64,000 nucleotides of DNA from Ectopseudomonas guguanensis. GTDB taxonomy: Bacteria; Pseudomonadota; Gammaproteobacteria; Pseudomonadales; Pseudomonadaceae. The stretch is taken from contig NZ_FNJJ01000001.1 of the NCBI RefSeq assembly GCF_900104265.1, positions 62,001 to 126,000 of the forward strand, read 5' to 3'. Of this stretch, positions 20,989-29,324 are shown one piece after another (position 1 is the first letter of the stretch; each line of letters begins with the position of its first letter). A model generated the notes under the pieces. It was given only the letters and a program-made list of their open reading frames with translations, was not told where the DNA came from and did not search any database. Both the position numbers and the translations under genes were made by a program.

Positions 20989-21420
20989 ATGGCCGAACAC
21001 GATTTCCGTTATTCCCTGCTCAACCCGCAACACACCCTCACCGAATGCCGCGCCCTGGCGCCGGGCCGCTACCAGGTCACCGGCAACGGCGGCTCGATCC
21101 AGGCGGGCGACACGCTGCTGGTCACCCTCAAGGGCAGCCGCGACCTGCACATGCGCCTGGATGTGGAGAAGGTCCGCCATCTGATCAATCCGCCCGGCCA
21201 ATGGCTGGCGGTGTGCAAGGGCCCGCAGTTCAAGGAGCTGGCCATTCACAACTGGCAGGTCAACTGCGACAGCTGCGGCAAGCAGCTGGACTTCGAATTC
21301 GCCGTCGATGCGTCCCTCGGCAAGGCAGCGCAAGCCCCGGCCGCCGAGGCCCGCATCGCCGAACTGGGCTGGCGCAACGACGCCGGCCGGCATCTGTGTC
21401 GCACCTGCCAGGAGGCCTGA
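20989..21420 (+). CDS. uncharacterised protein with paired CxxC motifs
   Basis: A 143-residue soluble protein of no recognised family. Four cysteines form two CxxC pairs: C93/C96 (NCDSCGKQL) and C137/C140 (HLCRTCQEA), a plausible single zinc-binding knuckle or split zinc ribbon. The first 90 residues are beta-rich with basic residues (GSIQAGDTLLVTLKGS, RLDVEKVRHLINPPGQWLAV). GGAGGAC precedes the ATG. Likely cotranscribed with gacS-ldhA (27 bp after ldhA). The equivalent in P. aeruginosa, in the same position, is hypothetical as I recall. A nucleic-acid- or sulfur-related function is only speculation. Confidence 0.75.
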   Translation: MAEHDFRYSLLNPQHTLTECRALAPGRYQVTGNGGSIQAGDTLLVTLKGSRDLHMRLDVEKVRHLINPPGQWLAVCKGPQFKELAIHNWQVNCDSCGKQLDFEFAVDASLGKAAQAPAAEARIAELGWRNDAGRHLCRTCQEA

Positions 21421-21424
21421 CACC

Positions 21425-21823
21425 ATGAACCGCACCCTGCCCTTCGCCCTGCTCGCCGCCACCCTGGCCGGCTGCGCCACTGATGCACCGCAGCTGGAAA
21501 CCGAGCGCAGCTACCGCGTGGAATGGATCGGCGAACGTCCGCTGATCGACCGCAGCCACCTGACCATCACCTTCGCCGCTGACGGCCGCGCCCATGGCCA
21601 TGCCGGCTGCAACCACTGGTTCGCCGGCTATACGCTCAAGGGCGACGCGCTCAGCTTCGAGCCCGCCGGTAGCACCCGCAAGATGTGCGCCCCGGCGCTG
21701 ATGGAACAGGAGCAGCGCTTCCTCGCCGCGCTCGGCGAAGTCAAGCGCTGGGATTTCAACGGCATCGGCCAGCTGCAGCTGTGGCCCGCCGGCAGCAAGC
21801 CGATTCGCCTCTGGGCGGAGTGA
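21425..21823 (+). CDS. META-domain (HslJ-like) lipoprotein
   Basis: A 132-residue protein starting MNRTLPFALLAATLAGC with a lipobox and a META/HslJ domain: RSYRVEWIGERPLIDRSHLT, GHAGCNHWFAGYTLKGD and EPAGSTRKMCAPALMEQEQ are characteristic. META proteins are small envelope proteins linked to heat shock or stress; the role is not known. The start follows the previous stop by 4 bases, so the gacS-ldhA-CxxC-META genes look like one operon. Confidence 0.85.
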   Translation: MNRTLPFALLAATLAGCATDAPQLETERSYRVEWIGERPLIDRSHLTITFAADGRAHGHAGCNHWFAGYTLKGDALSFEPAGSTRKMCAPALMEQEQRFLAALGEVKRWDFNGIGQLQLWPAGSKPIRLWAE

Positions 21824-21852
21824 CACGAGGCTCGCCCTGCAGGACGCACACT

Positions 21853-22273
21853 GCTCCTGCAGGAGCGGCTTCAGCCGCGATAAAACCCCGCGGCTAAAGC
21901 GCCCAGCACATTCAACACAGGCAACCCTACGTAGCCCGGATGCAGTCCGGGTCCCGGCTCAAGAACACCCCGGACTTCATCCGGGCTACGCACTGTTCCT
22001 GTGGGAGCGGCTTCAGCCGCGATAAACCCTCGCCGCTAAAGCGCCCAGCACATTCAATACACGCACCCTCCGTAGCCCGGATGCAATCCGGGACCAGGCT
22101 CAAGAACACCACGGATTTCATCCGGGCTACGCACTGTTCCTGTGGGAGGGGCTTCAGCCGCGATAAACCTCGCGGCTAAAACCTCTGGCACATTCAACAC
22201 ACGCACCCTACGTAGCCCGGATGCAATCCGGGTCCAGGCTCAAGAACACCACGGATTTCATCCGGGCTACGCG
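21853..22273. repeat. tandem array of composite REP-like units (three copies, about 141-142 bp)
   Basis: Three units begin near 21853, 21995 and 22136, with spacings of 142 and 141 bases measured at the GAGCGGCTTCAGCCGCGA core (21863, 22005, 22146). Each unit joins two families: the GGAGCGGCTTCAGCCGCGA palindrome with its GCGGCTAAA partner, and a facing GTAGCCCGGATGCA / CATCCGGGCTAC pair. CACATTCAA and CAGGCTCAAGAACAC link them. The array fills the whole gap between the META gene and the dinB stop, whose TAG lies in the last copy. No gene is seen here. Confidence 0.9.
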
Positions 22274-23319
22274 AACAGCTCCAGCTGCTCCTGCCGGCCG
22301 CGCAGATCGTGCAGCCTGACCCCGACGCCGAGCAGGCGCACCGGCTTGTCGCCACGGGCATGGGCGCTGGTCAGCAACTGCCGATAGCTTTCCAGATCGC
22401 GACTGGCCCCCGCCTGCTCCAGGGTGGTCTGGGTGAAGTCGTGAAACTTGACCTTGACGAAGGGCTTGTCCGGCCGGTAGCTGGAATCCAGGCGCTGCAG
22501 GCGGCCGTTCATTTCCTTGAGCAGTGCCGGCAGCTTCGCCAGGCAGGCCTGCAGATCCGGCAGGTCCTGCTCGTAGGTGTGCTCCACGCTCAGCGACTGG
22601 CGGCGGCTATCCACCTTCACTTCACGTTCGTCGATGCCGTGGGCCAGGCGCCACAGGCGCTCACCGAAACTGCCGAACTCGCGCACCAGCGCCAGCTTGT
22701 TCCAGTCGCGCAGATCCAGGCAGGTGCGAATCCCTAAGCGCGTCAGCTTGTCCGCCGTGACCTTGCCAACCCCGTGCAGCTTGTTCACCGGCAGCTCGGC
22801 CACGAAGTCATCGACCTGATCCGGCGTGATGACGAACAGCCCATTGGGCTTGCGCCAGTCGCTGGCGATCTTGGCCAGGAACTTGTTCGGCGCCACCCCG
22901 GCCGACACCGTGATGTGCAACTCCTGCGCCACGCGGCGGCGAATCTCCTGGGCGATACGCGTGGCGCTGCCGGCAAAATGCGGCGAGTCGCTGACGTCCA
23001 GATAGGCCTCATCCAGCGACAGCGGCTCGATCAGGTCGGTGAACTGACGAAAGATGCCGTGGATTTCCCGCGACACCGAGCGGTACACCTCGAAGCGCGG
23101 CTTGACGATCAGCAGATCCGGACACAGCTTCAAGGCATGCCGCGACGACATCGCCGAGCGCACGCCGTAGGCACGCGCCTCGTAATTGCAGGTGGCGATC
23201 ACCCCGCGACGGTCCGCCGAACCGCCAACGGCCAGCGGACGATTGGCCAGGCTCGGGTCGTCACGCATCTCGATGGCGGCGTAGAAGCAGTCGCAGTCCA
23301 CGTGAATTATCTTGCGCAC
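22267..23319 (-). CDS. dinB: DNA polymerase IV
   Basis: A 350-residue Y-family polymerase starting MRKIIHVDCDCFYAAIEMRD. Metal-binding acidic residues are Asp8 and the SLDEAYLDV motif (D and E), the steric-gate region is CFYAAIE, helix-hairpin-helix is LHGVGKVTADKLTRLGIRTC, and the C-terminus ends QEQLELFA, matching the beta-clamp-binding QLxLF motif. It replicates past lesions and is mutagenic. The stop TAG is formed by the REP-like array. I found no LexA box in the 144 bp upstream. Downstream is the repeat array. Confidence 0.95.
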   Translation of the reverse strand: MRKIIHVDCDCFYAAIEMRDDPSLANRPLAVGGSADRRGVIATCNYEARAYGVRSAMSSRHALKLCPDLLIVKPRFEVYRSVSREIHGIFRQFTDLIEPLSLDEAYLDVSDSPHFAGSATRIAQEIRRRVAQELHITVSAGVAPNKFLAKIASDWRKPNGLFVITPDQVDDFVAELPVNKLHGVGKVTADKLTRLGIRTCLDLRDWNKLALVREFGSFGERLWRLAHGIDEREVKVDSRRQSLSVEHTYEQDLPDLQACLAKLPALLKEMNGRLQRLDSSYRPDKPFVKVKFHDFTQTTLEQAGASRDLESYRQLLTSAHARGDKPVRLLGVGVRLHDLRGRQEQLELFA

Positions 23320-23422
23320 ATCACCCTCGAAAGCCTTGCCCAGCCTGGCCTGGAGCCCAGGAGTCTAACAGCTGTTTAACGCTAAGCACCTGAGTTGAAA
23401 ACACTTTTCTTGAAAATAGCGG

Positions 23423-23450
23423 TTGACACCCGATCATCTGGCTGTAGAAT
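23423..23450 (+). promoter_or_regulatory. sigma-70 promoter, first initiator tRNA
   Basis: TTGACA at 23423-23428 and TAGAAT at 23445-23450, 16-base spacer, ending 13 bases before the tRNA. Confidence 0.8.
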
Positions 23451-23463
23451 GCCGCCCCACAGA

Positions 23464-23540
<77 letters not shown>

Positions 23541-23547
23541 GCTTCAC

Positions 23548-23577
23548 AAAAAGGCCACTCAATCGAGTGGCCTTTTT
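23548..23577 (+). terminator. terminator of initiator tRNA copy 1
   Basis: AAAAAGGCCACTC (23548-23560) pairs with GAGTGGCCTTTTT (23565-23577), a perfect 13-bp stem with a 4-base loop and a T-run. Confidence 0.9.
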
Positions 23578-23621
23578 GCTTGAGCGAAAATTAATGTTTT
23601 CGATCAAAAGCAATAAATCGA

Positions 23622-23649
23622 TTGACAACACTTTAAGCAAGCGTAGAAT
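23622..23649 (+). promoter_or_regulatory. sigma-70 promoter, second initiator tRNA
   Basis: TTGACA at 23622-23627 and TAGAAT at 23644-23649 with a 16-base spacer, the same architecture as the first copy. Confidence 0.8.
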
Positions 23650-23655
23650 TGCCGA

Positions 23656-23732
<77 letters not shown>

Positions 23733-23739
23733 CCTTCAG

Positions 23740-23769
23740 AAAAAGGCCACTCAAGCGAGTGGCCTTTTT
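23740..23769 (+). terminator. terminator of initiator tRNA copy 2
   Basis: AAAAAGGCCACTC pairs with GAGTGGCCTTTTT across AAGC; differs from the first copy mainly in the loop. Confidence 0.9.
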
Positions 23770-23874
23770 CGTTTCCGCTCCTTGGCCAGCACTGGTCAAG
23801 CGTATGATCCGCCGCTAGAATTGCGCACTTTTTGATCAGAGGCGCCGCCCAGGTGCCCTTAGAGGTTAGCCCGC

Positions 23875-25197
23875 ATGTCCACCGCCACTCCCAAAGTAGG
23901 CTTCGTCTCCCTTGGCTGTCCCAAGGCCACGGTCGACTCCGAACGCATCCTGACCCAGCTGCGCATGGAAGGTTACGAGATCGTGCCGACCTACCAGGAT
24001 GCCGATGTGGTGGTGGTCAACACCTGTGGTTTCATCGACAGCGCCAAGGCCGAGTCGCTGGACGCCATCGGCGAGGCACTGGCCGAGAACGGCAAGGTGA
24101 TCGTCACCGGCTGCATGGGCGTGGCCGAAGACAGCATCCGCGACGTGCACCCCAGCGTGCTGGCCGTCACCGGCCCGCAGCAGTACGAGCAGGTGGTCAG
24201 CGCGGTGCATGAAGTGGTACCACCGAAGACCGAACACAACCCGCTGATCGACCTGGTGCCGCCGCAGGGCATCAAGCTCACCCCGCGCCACTACGCCTAC
24301 CTGAAGATTTCCGAGGGCTGCAACCATAGCTGCAGCTTCTGCATCATCCCGTCGATGCGCGGCAAGCTGGTCAGCCGCCCGGTGGGCGACGTGCTCAGCG
24401 AGGCCGAGCGCCTGGTCAAGGCCGGGGTCAAGGAGCTGCTGGTGATCAGCCAGGACACCAGCGCCTACGGCGTCGACATGAAGTACAAGCTGGACTTCTG
24501 GAACGGCCAGCCGGTGAAGACGCGCATGCTCGAGCTGTGCGAGGCGCTGTCGTCGATGGGCGTGTGGGTGCGCCTGCACTACGTCTACCCCTACCCCAAC
24601 GTCGACGACGTGATCCCGCTGATGGCCGCCGGCAAGCTGCTGCCGTACCTGGACATCCCCTTCCAGCACGCCAGCCCGAAAGTGCTCAAGGCCATGAAGC
24701 GTCCGGCCTTCGAGGACAAGACCCTGGCGCGCATCAAGAAGTGGCGCGAGATCTGCCCGGAGCTGACCATCCGCTCCACCTTCATCGTCGGCTTCCCCGG
24801 CGAGACCGAAGAGGACTTCCAGTACCTGCTGGACTGGCTGACCGAAGCCCAGCTCGACCGCGTCGGCTGCTTCCAGTACTCGCCGGTCGAAGGCGCTCCG
24901 GCCAACGACCTGGGCCTGGAGCCAGTACCGGATGACATCAAGCAGGAACGCTGGGAGCGTTTCATGGCGCATCAGCAGGCCATCAGCGCCGCGCGCCTGC
25001 AGGCCAAGATCGGCCTGGAAATGGACGTGCTGGTCGACGAAGTGGATGGCGAAGGTGCCGTGGCCCGCTCCTGGGCCGACGCCCCGGAAATCGACGGCAG
25101 CGTGTTCATCGACTCCCCCAACGTCAAGCCGGGCGACAAGGTGCGTGTACGCATCGTCGATGCCGACGAGTACGACATGTGGGGCGAGCTGGTTTAG
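23875..25197 (+). CDS. rimO: ribosomal protein S12 methylthiotransferase RimO
   Basis: A 440-residue radical-SAM methylthiotransferase. The N-terminal UPF0004 domain carries Cys15, Cys51 and Cys80 for one 4Fe-4S cluster, and CNHSCSFC (Cys149, 153, 156) binds the SAM cluster. A C-terminal TRAM domain (residues about 375-440) binds RNA or S12. [11 protein letters not shown] is the RimO-specific form of the first motif. It adds a methylthio group to Asp of ribosomal protein S12. A GAGG box lies 10 bases upstream. The gene runs into the interrupted terminator at 25212-25350. Confidence 0.96.
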   Translation: MSTATPKVGFVSLGCPKATVDSERILTQLRMEGYEIVPTYQDADVVVVNTCGFIDSAKAESLDAIGEALAENGKVIVTGCMGVAEDSIRDVHPSVLAVTGPQQYEQVVSAVHEVVPPKTEHNPLIDLVPPQGIKLTPRHYAYLKISEGCNHSCSFCIIPSMRGKLVSRPVGDVLSEAERLVKAGVKELLVISQDTSAYGVDMKYKLDFWNGQPVKTRMLELCEALSSMGVWVRLHYVYPYPNVDDVIPLMAAGKLLPYLDIPFQHASPKVLKAMKRPAFEDKTLARIKKWREICPELTIRSTFIVGFPGETEEDFQYLLDWLTEAQLDRVGCFQYSPVEGAPANDLGLEPVPDDIKQERWERFMAHQQAISAARLQAKIGLEMDVLVDEVDGEGAVARSWADAPEIDGSVFIDSPNVKPGDKVRVRIVDADEYDMWGELV

Positions 25198-25219
25198 CAC
25201 CTAGCTGCCTAAAAAAACC

Positions 25220-25342
25220 CGCTCGATGCGGTAATGCTGTTTACTTAAGGTTGTACACGCTTCGTTCCCCTCTCCCCAGAGGGGCGAGGGGACTGATTGC
25301 GCTCGACCCTTTCTTATGTGAACGGCATTACGCTCGATGCGG
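25220..25342. mobile_element. 99-bp IS4-like MITE with 12-bp target duplication
   Basis: The direct repeat CGCTCGATGCGG occurs at 25220-25231 and 25331-25342 and flanks 25232-25330. Element termini TAATGCTGTTTACTTAAG and the reverse complement of the other end TAATGCCGTTCACATAAG match at 15 of 18 positions. Termini starting TAATGC and 11-13 bp duplications are what I know for IS4 itself, so this is called a non-autonomous IS4-family element by resemblance. It has no coding capacity; inside is a CCCCTCTCC palindrome. Removing it plus one repeat restores a hairpin (CCCGC-TCGAT-GCGGG with flanking A- and T-runs) that would be the rimO terminator. Confidence 0.8.
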
Positions 25343-25350
25343 GGTTTGTT

Positions 25351-26196
25351 TTACCTGTTGGCGCGCAGCGGCGCGCCCCAGGGGCGATAACCCAGGGAGA
25401 ACACGGCTTCGACGTGGCACTGCGGGTAGATGTGCCTGGGTTCGGCCGGCTCGGCGCGAAACGGCTCGCCATCGGCGCTGACCTGACGGAAGGCCTCTCG
25501 GATGATGCCCACCTCGCAAGGCAACGCTCGGCCATAGGCGCGGCGCACCACCTTCGGCAGGCTGCCGGTGCCCTCGCCATCCTGCCACCACACCAACAAT
25601 CCCAGCGATTGCAGTTCATAGAGCCAGGCGGCATAGACATCGGGCGCCAGCTGCGCGCCGGTGTAGGCGCTCAGGTGCAGTGGCGCGTCCAGCTGGGCGG
25701 CGAAGTCCTGCAACTGGCGATACAGGGTCCGGCGCCGCTCGGCGGCCTGAAACTGCACATCATCGAGCTCCATCGGCAGGTACCAGCCAGCCACCGGCAA
25801 TTGCCACTGCTCGCGCAGCACGCGCTGCTGCGCCAGGGAAAGCCCCAACTGGTGCTGCCAGTAAGCCTCCAGCCCGGGGCCGTCGAGCTGAGCATGGCGC
25901 TGGTAGTAGGCCGGGTCCATATACAGGCCCAGTACCAGTTGCAGGCCCTGCTCGCGGGCCAGGCGCAGGCTGTTGGCCAGCCAGCCGTCGCGACCGCCGA
26001 AGGTCGACTCACCGTGGGCGGTCCATTGCACCACCACCACCTTAACGCCGGCCTTGGCGGTATCACGCCAGATGCTGCGCCAGGTCTGTTGATCGAGACT
26101 GCTGTCGACGTTCAGCGGCTGGAAGAACAGGCGCTCCTCGGCCTCTGCCTGCACCACGGCCAGGCTCAGCAGGATGCCTATCAGTAGACGGCGCAT
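25351..26196 (-). CDS. YbcH-like periplasmic DUF4434 protein of the N4-receptor glycan operon
   Basis: A 281-residue protein with a signal peptide (MRRLLIGILLSLAVVQAEAE) and a TIM-barrel-like body (VKVVVVQWTAHGESTFGG, QGLQLVLGLYMDPAYYQRHA, VAGWYLPMELDD, PLHLSAYTGAQLA, GLLVWWQDGEG) typical of DUF4434 putative glycosidases. In E. coli a DUF4434-like gene, ybcH, sits next to nfrA and nfrB. Acidic ELDD and WWQDGEG are candidate catalytic loops. It overlaps the nfrA stop by 1 base. A hydrolase trimming or releasing the glycan is inference. Its stop lies 8 bases past the MITE's right-hand target repeat. Confidence 0.7.
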   Translation of the reverse strand: MRRLLIGILLSLAVVQAEAEERLFFQPLNVDSSLDQQTWRSIWRDTAKAGVKVVVVQWTAHGESTFGGRDGWLANSLRLAREQGLQLVLGLYMDPAYYQRHAQLDGPGLEAYWQHQLGLSLAQQRVLREQWQLPVAGWYLPMELDDVQFQAAERRRTLYRQLQDFAAQLDAPLHLSAYTGAQLAPDVYAAWLYELQSLGLLVWWQDGEGTGSLPKVVRRAYGRALPCEVGIIREAFRQVSADGEPFRAEPAEPRHIYPQCHVEAVFSLGYRPWGAPLRANR

Positions 26197-29100
26197 CAGA
26201 AATTGACCTCCATTCCGAGCAGCCAGCCATTGGCGCGCTCGTACAGATTGCCGCCCAGGCCCAACTGGTACTCGGTGCGCACCGTGACATGGGCAGGAAA
26301 GGCGTTATAACGACTGTCGCCATACCACAGTTGCCAGCGTAGACCGATTCCGCCGCGCAGGTCCTGCCGCCAGTCGTTATCCGGGTCCTGCGTGCTGAAT
26401 TCGCCGAAGCCATAGACCATCAGCGTCTGCGCGCGCTCGCCGTGCAGTTTCCACACATGCCCTTGCTGGAAGCGCGACAGCCACTGATGATCGCCAGCCT
26501 TGGTCCACCAGGCGGCATCCAGATACAGCGAGCGTTCGTTCCACTGCTGTTCGTCGACGCGCCAGTCGTTGCGGTACTCGCCCTGATCGAGGAAGGACGC
26601 GGTGGCGCGCAGCAGGTAGTCGGTGGAAGTCTGCGCATAGTGCTCGCGGTCACGTACGCGCCGCTCGAACTTCTCCGGCGTCCAGATTTTGCTCCAGCGC
26701 TCGCCGTCGAAGCCGCCGTCGGGGTACTCGTTCTGCTTGTAGAGTTCGCCGTAGAGGTTCAGGTTGAGATCGCCAACGGGCTTGTAACGCAGCCCGACGC
26801 CGGCGGCGAGGTACTGGTTGTGGAGCTTGCGCCCGGTGGCGCCGGCCAGGGCGCGCCCATAGACGGACAGGCTGCTGCCGTTGCGCGTCGGTTCTTCACC
26901 CAGCGCGTGATCCCAGATCGCCATCTGCACGTTCTGCGAAGAGGCGCGCCGAGCGCTGCCGGTGGGCGTCGCCACGGTCGCCACGCCGGCCGGTGACCAG
27001 GTGCTGGCGAGGGTGAAGCTGTCACGCCGCGACAGGGTTTCATGGGCGCGGCGCTGACGATAGCGGCGCGCCTCCATGCTGCCGTATTCGTCGTCGGCGG
27101 CGACCGGATTCTGCTCCAGGTCGATCACCCGGCGCAGTTCATCGCGTGCCGCAGCGCTGTTCTCCACCTCGTCGTAGCGCCAGGCCAGCGTCTCGCCCAG
27201 ACGATAGTCTTCGGGGTAGTCACGCGTGGCCCGCTCCAGCCTGGCAATGGATGCGCGTCGCTCCTGCGGCGTGGGTGCTGCGGCCAGGCGCATCGCGTAA
27301 TCGGCGTTGTAACGCGGATGATCCGGATCGAGGCGCACGGCCTCGGCAAGCCAGTCGCTGCTTTGTCGCGTCTCGCCTGCCGCCTGCGCAGTCGCCGCTG
27401 CGCCATAGTAATGGCCTGCCGCAGGCTGTCGGCTCAGCGCCGTGCGCTGGCGCTGCAGGGCCAAGGGCAGATCGTCACGCGCCTGGGCGATGGCCGCTCC
27501 GAGCGCCCAGTCATCAGCCGACCGGGCTTCGCTGCTGCGCCAGTAGCGTTCGGCGGCTGCCGAATCGCCCGCCGCCAATGCACTACGGGCGGCGGTCAGA
27601 CGGGCAATGTGGTCGAGCTGCGAGATCGGCAGTTGGCGCCAGATGCTCCAGGCGCCCGGGGCATCGCCGGCTGCCTCCAGCGCGTAGGCCAACGGCAGGC
27701 GACTGGCTTCGTCGCCCTGAGCCAGGGCCGTACGATAGTGCACCACCGCCTCACCGGGCCGCTGCGGCATGGCGCAACGGCCGAGCACTCGCCACTCGCC
27801 CGGGGTTCGTGGTGAATCGCCGATGCTCTCGCGCACCCAGGCGCAGTCGCCGGTTTCGGCCAGTCGCCCGAGCAGCGCCACACGGCCTGGCGCGTCCAGA
27901 TAAGGCACCAGCCCGCGTGCACGCAGCGGATCGAAGGTCGACCCCGTTTCCGTGTAGAGCCCGCCCAGACGCTGCAGCAGAGGCAGCGGGAGGCGCTGGC
28001 GATGCTTCTCGAACGCCTCATCCAGCCACTGCAGAGCCTGCTCGCGCCGCCCGGCCTGAAGCGTCAGGAAGCTGGCCTGATCCAGCGCCTGCAGATCCCC
28101 CGTACGCCGATAGAGGTCCAGCCACTGGCGCTCGGCCTCCTGGAGCCGCCCGGAGGCCTGCAGCAATTCGGCACGGCGCCGCGACAGCGCCGGCGTCTGC
28201 GGCTGACGCGCCAGCCAGGCCAGGGCCAGATCGTCGCGTCCCTGCGCGTGCCAGGCTTCCAGCAAGCGTGCCTGACGCGAGGCTTCCCAGGGCTCGGGGA
28301 GCGTCTGACGCGCCAGCAGGTCGGCGGCCCCCAGACGCTGAGCCAGGACCAGCCAGGTCTGCGGGTCCTCGTCTGCGCGACAACTGCGCAACTGCTGCAA
28401 CGCCGACTCGCGTTCATGGCGGGAAAGCCATTCGGCCGTTTCCAGGCATGGTCGCCCGAGCTGTTCGCTCAACATGCGTACCTGCTGGCTGTTGCCGCCC
28501 TGACGAGCCAGTTCCCAGACGCGCGTACGCTCCTGCGTGCCACGGTCCGCTTCGGGCAGGGTATCCAGCCAGCGCTGTGCCATCTCCGGACGCTCCAGCG
28601 CCACGGCGCGGTCGAGCATCGCCAGGCGCACGCGCCGTTCCGCAGCGGGCGATGGCGGCCGCTCGAGCAGACGCTGCAGCCCCGCCTCATCGAGCAACTG
28701 CACGCGGGCATTGGCCAGGCGCTGCCAGTCGTCGGGCTGGAGGCTGCCCTCGGCCTCCAGCGGGGCCAGCTGCTCCTCGCTGGTCTGCCAGTCACGCAGG
28801 CGCTCGGCCCAGTTGGCGCGTGCCAGGCGCATGGCCATGCCGTCACCCCGTACCGGCACCTGATTGAGCCAGTCCAGCGCGCGCTTGGCGCCGCCGAACT
28901 TGGCCAGCGTCAGGCTGTAGGCCTGCCACAAACGCACCCGCTGATCGCCTTCGCTCTCTTCCAGCCAGCGCTCCACCATCTCGCGGGTGGGCGGGTCCTG
29001 TTCGATCCAGGCCATACGCAGCTCGAACAGCGCCTCGTGGCTATTGTTCAGTTGCGCTGCCAGGGCTTCGGAATCCCGATAACGCCGCTGCTTGGCCAGG

Positions 29101-29324
29101 GCCTCGACCAGCAGGCTGCGCCCTTCGTCGTTGTTCGGCACGCGCTCGAGCAACTGGCGCATGAGCCGCTCCACTTCCACCCAGTTGTGGCGCTCGGCCT
29201 CACGGTAGGCACGATCAAGAAAGGGGTAACTGCGAAACTGCTGGAAACCGCTGAGCGCTTCGGTGGCGAACGCGGTCGGTGCGAACAGGCAGGCCGCCAG
29301 GGAAAAACCGAGCAATCGCCTCAT
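26196..29324 (-). CDS. nfrA: NfrA-like outer membrane glycan exporter/N4 receptor protein
   Basis: A 1042-residue protein with a signal peptide (MRRLLGFSLAACLFAPTAFA). Residues about 25-760 form helical TPR-like repeats (for example YPFLDRAYREAERHNWVEVE and many LAxxQ pairs), and about 760-1042 form an outer-membrane beta-barrel ending in EVNF, a terminal Phe typical of BAM substrates. The layout is the one known for phage N4 adsorption protein A and for TPR-barrel exporters such as PgaA. The nfrB stop overlaps its start by 4 bases and its own stop overlaps the next start, so all are one operon. Role: outer-membrane export. Confidence 0.88.
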   Translation of the reverse strand: MRRLLGFSLAACLFAPTAFATEALSGFQQFRSYPFLDRAYREAERHNWVEVERLMRQLLERVPNNDEGRSLLVEALAKQRRYRDSEALAAQLNNSHEALFELRMAWIEQDPPTREMVERWLEESEGDQRVRLWQAYSLTLAKFGGAKRALDWLNQVPVRGDGMAMRLARANWAERLRDWQTSEEQLAPLEAEGSLQPDDWQRLANARVQLLDEAGLQRLLERPPSPAAERRVRLAMLDRAVALERPEMAQRWLDTLPEADRGTQERTRVWELARQGGNSQQVRMLSEQLGRPCLETAEWLSRHERESALQQLRSCRADEDPQTWLVLAQRLGAADLLARQTLPEPWEASRQARLLEAWHAQGRDDLALAWLARQPQTPALSRRRAELLQASGRLQEAERQWLDLYRRTGDLQALDQASFLTLQAGRREQALQWLDEAFEKHRQRLPLPLLQRLGGLYTETGSTFDPLRARGLVPYLDAPGRVALLGRLAETGDCAWVRESIGDSPRTPGEWRVLGRCAMPQRPGEAVVHYRTALAQGDEASRLPLAYALEAAGDAPGAWSIWRQLPISQLDHIARLTAARSALAAGDSAAAERYWRSSEARSADDWALGAAIAQARDDLPLALQRQRTALSRQPAAGHYYGAAATAQAAGETRQSSDWLAEAVRLDPDHPRYNADYAMRLAAAPTPQERRASIARLERATRDYPEDYRLGETLAWRYDEVENSAAARDELRRVIDLEQNPVAADDEYGSMEARRYRQRRAHETLSRRDSFTLASTWSPAGVATVATPTGSARRASSQNVQMAIWDHALGEEPTRNGSSLSVYGRALAGATGRKLHNQYLAAGVGLRYKPVGDLNLNLYGELYKQNEYPDGGFDGERWSKIWTPEKFERRVRDREHYAQTSTDYLLRATASFLDQGEYRNDWRVDEQQWNERSLYLDAAWWTKAGDHQWLSRFQQGHVWKLHGERAQTLMVYGFGEFSTQDPDNDWRQDLRGGIGLRWQLWYGDSRYNAFPAHVTVRTEYQLGLGGNLYERANGWLLGMEVNF

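Noticed and set aside
21853..22273. CRISPR-like array of three repeats
   Set aside because: The repeated segments are about 140 bases without distinct spacers, each contains palindromes known from other loci in the window, and no cas genes are near.
23320..23422. LexA box controlling dinB
   Set aside because: No CTGT-N8-ACAG arrangement was seen; only an unrelated AACAGCTGTT palindrome at 23367-23376.
27146..28867. A 573-residue plus-strand frame antisense to nfrA
   Set aside because: Proline-arginine-alanine-rich low-complexity translation typical of an antisense shadow in GC-rich DNA.
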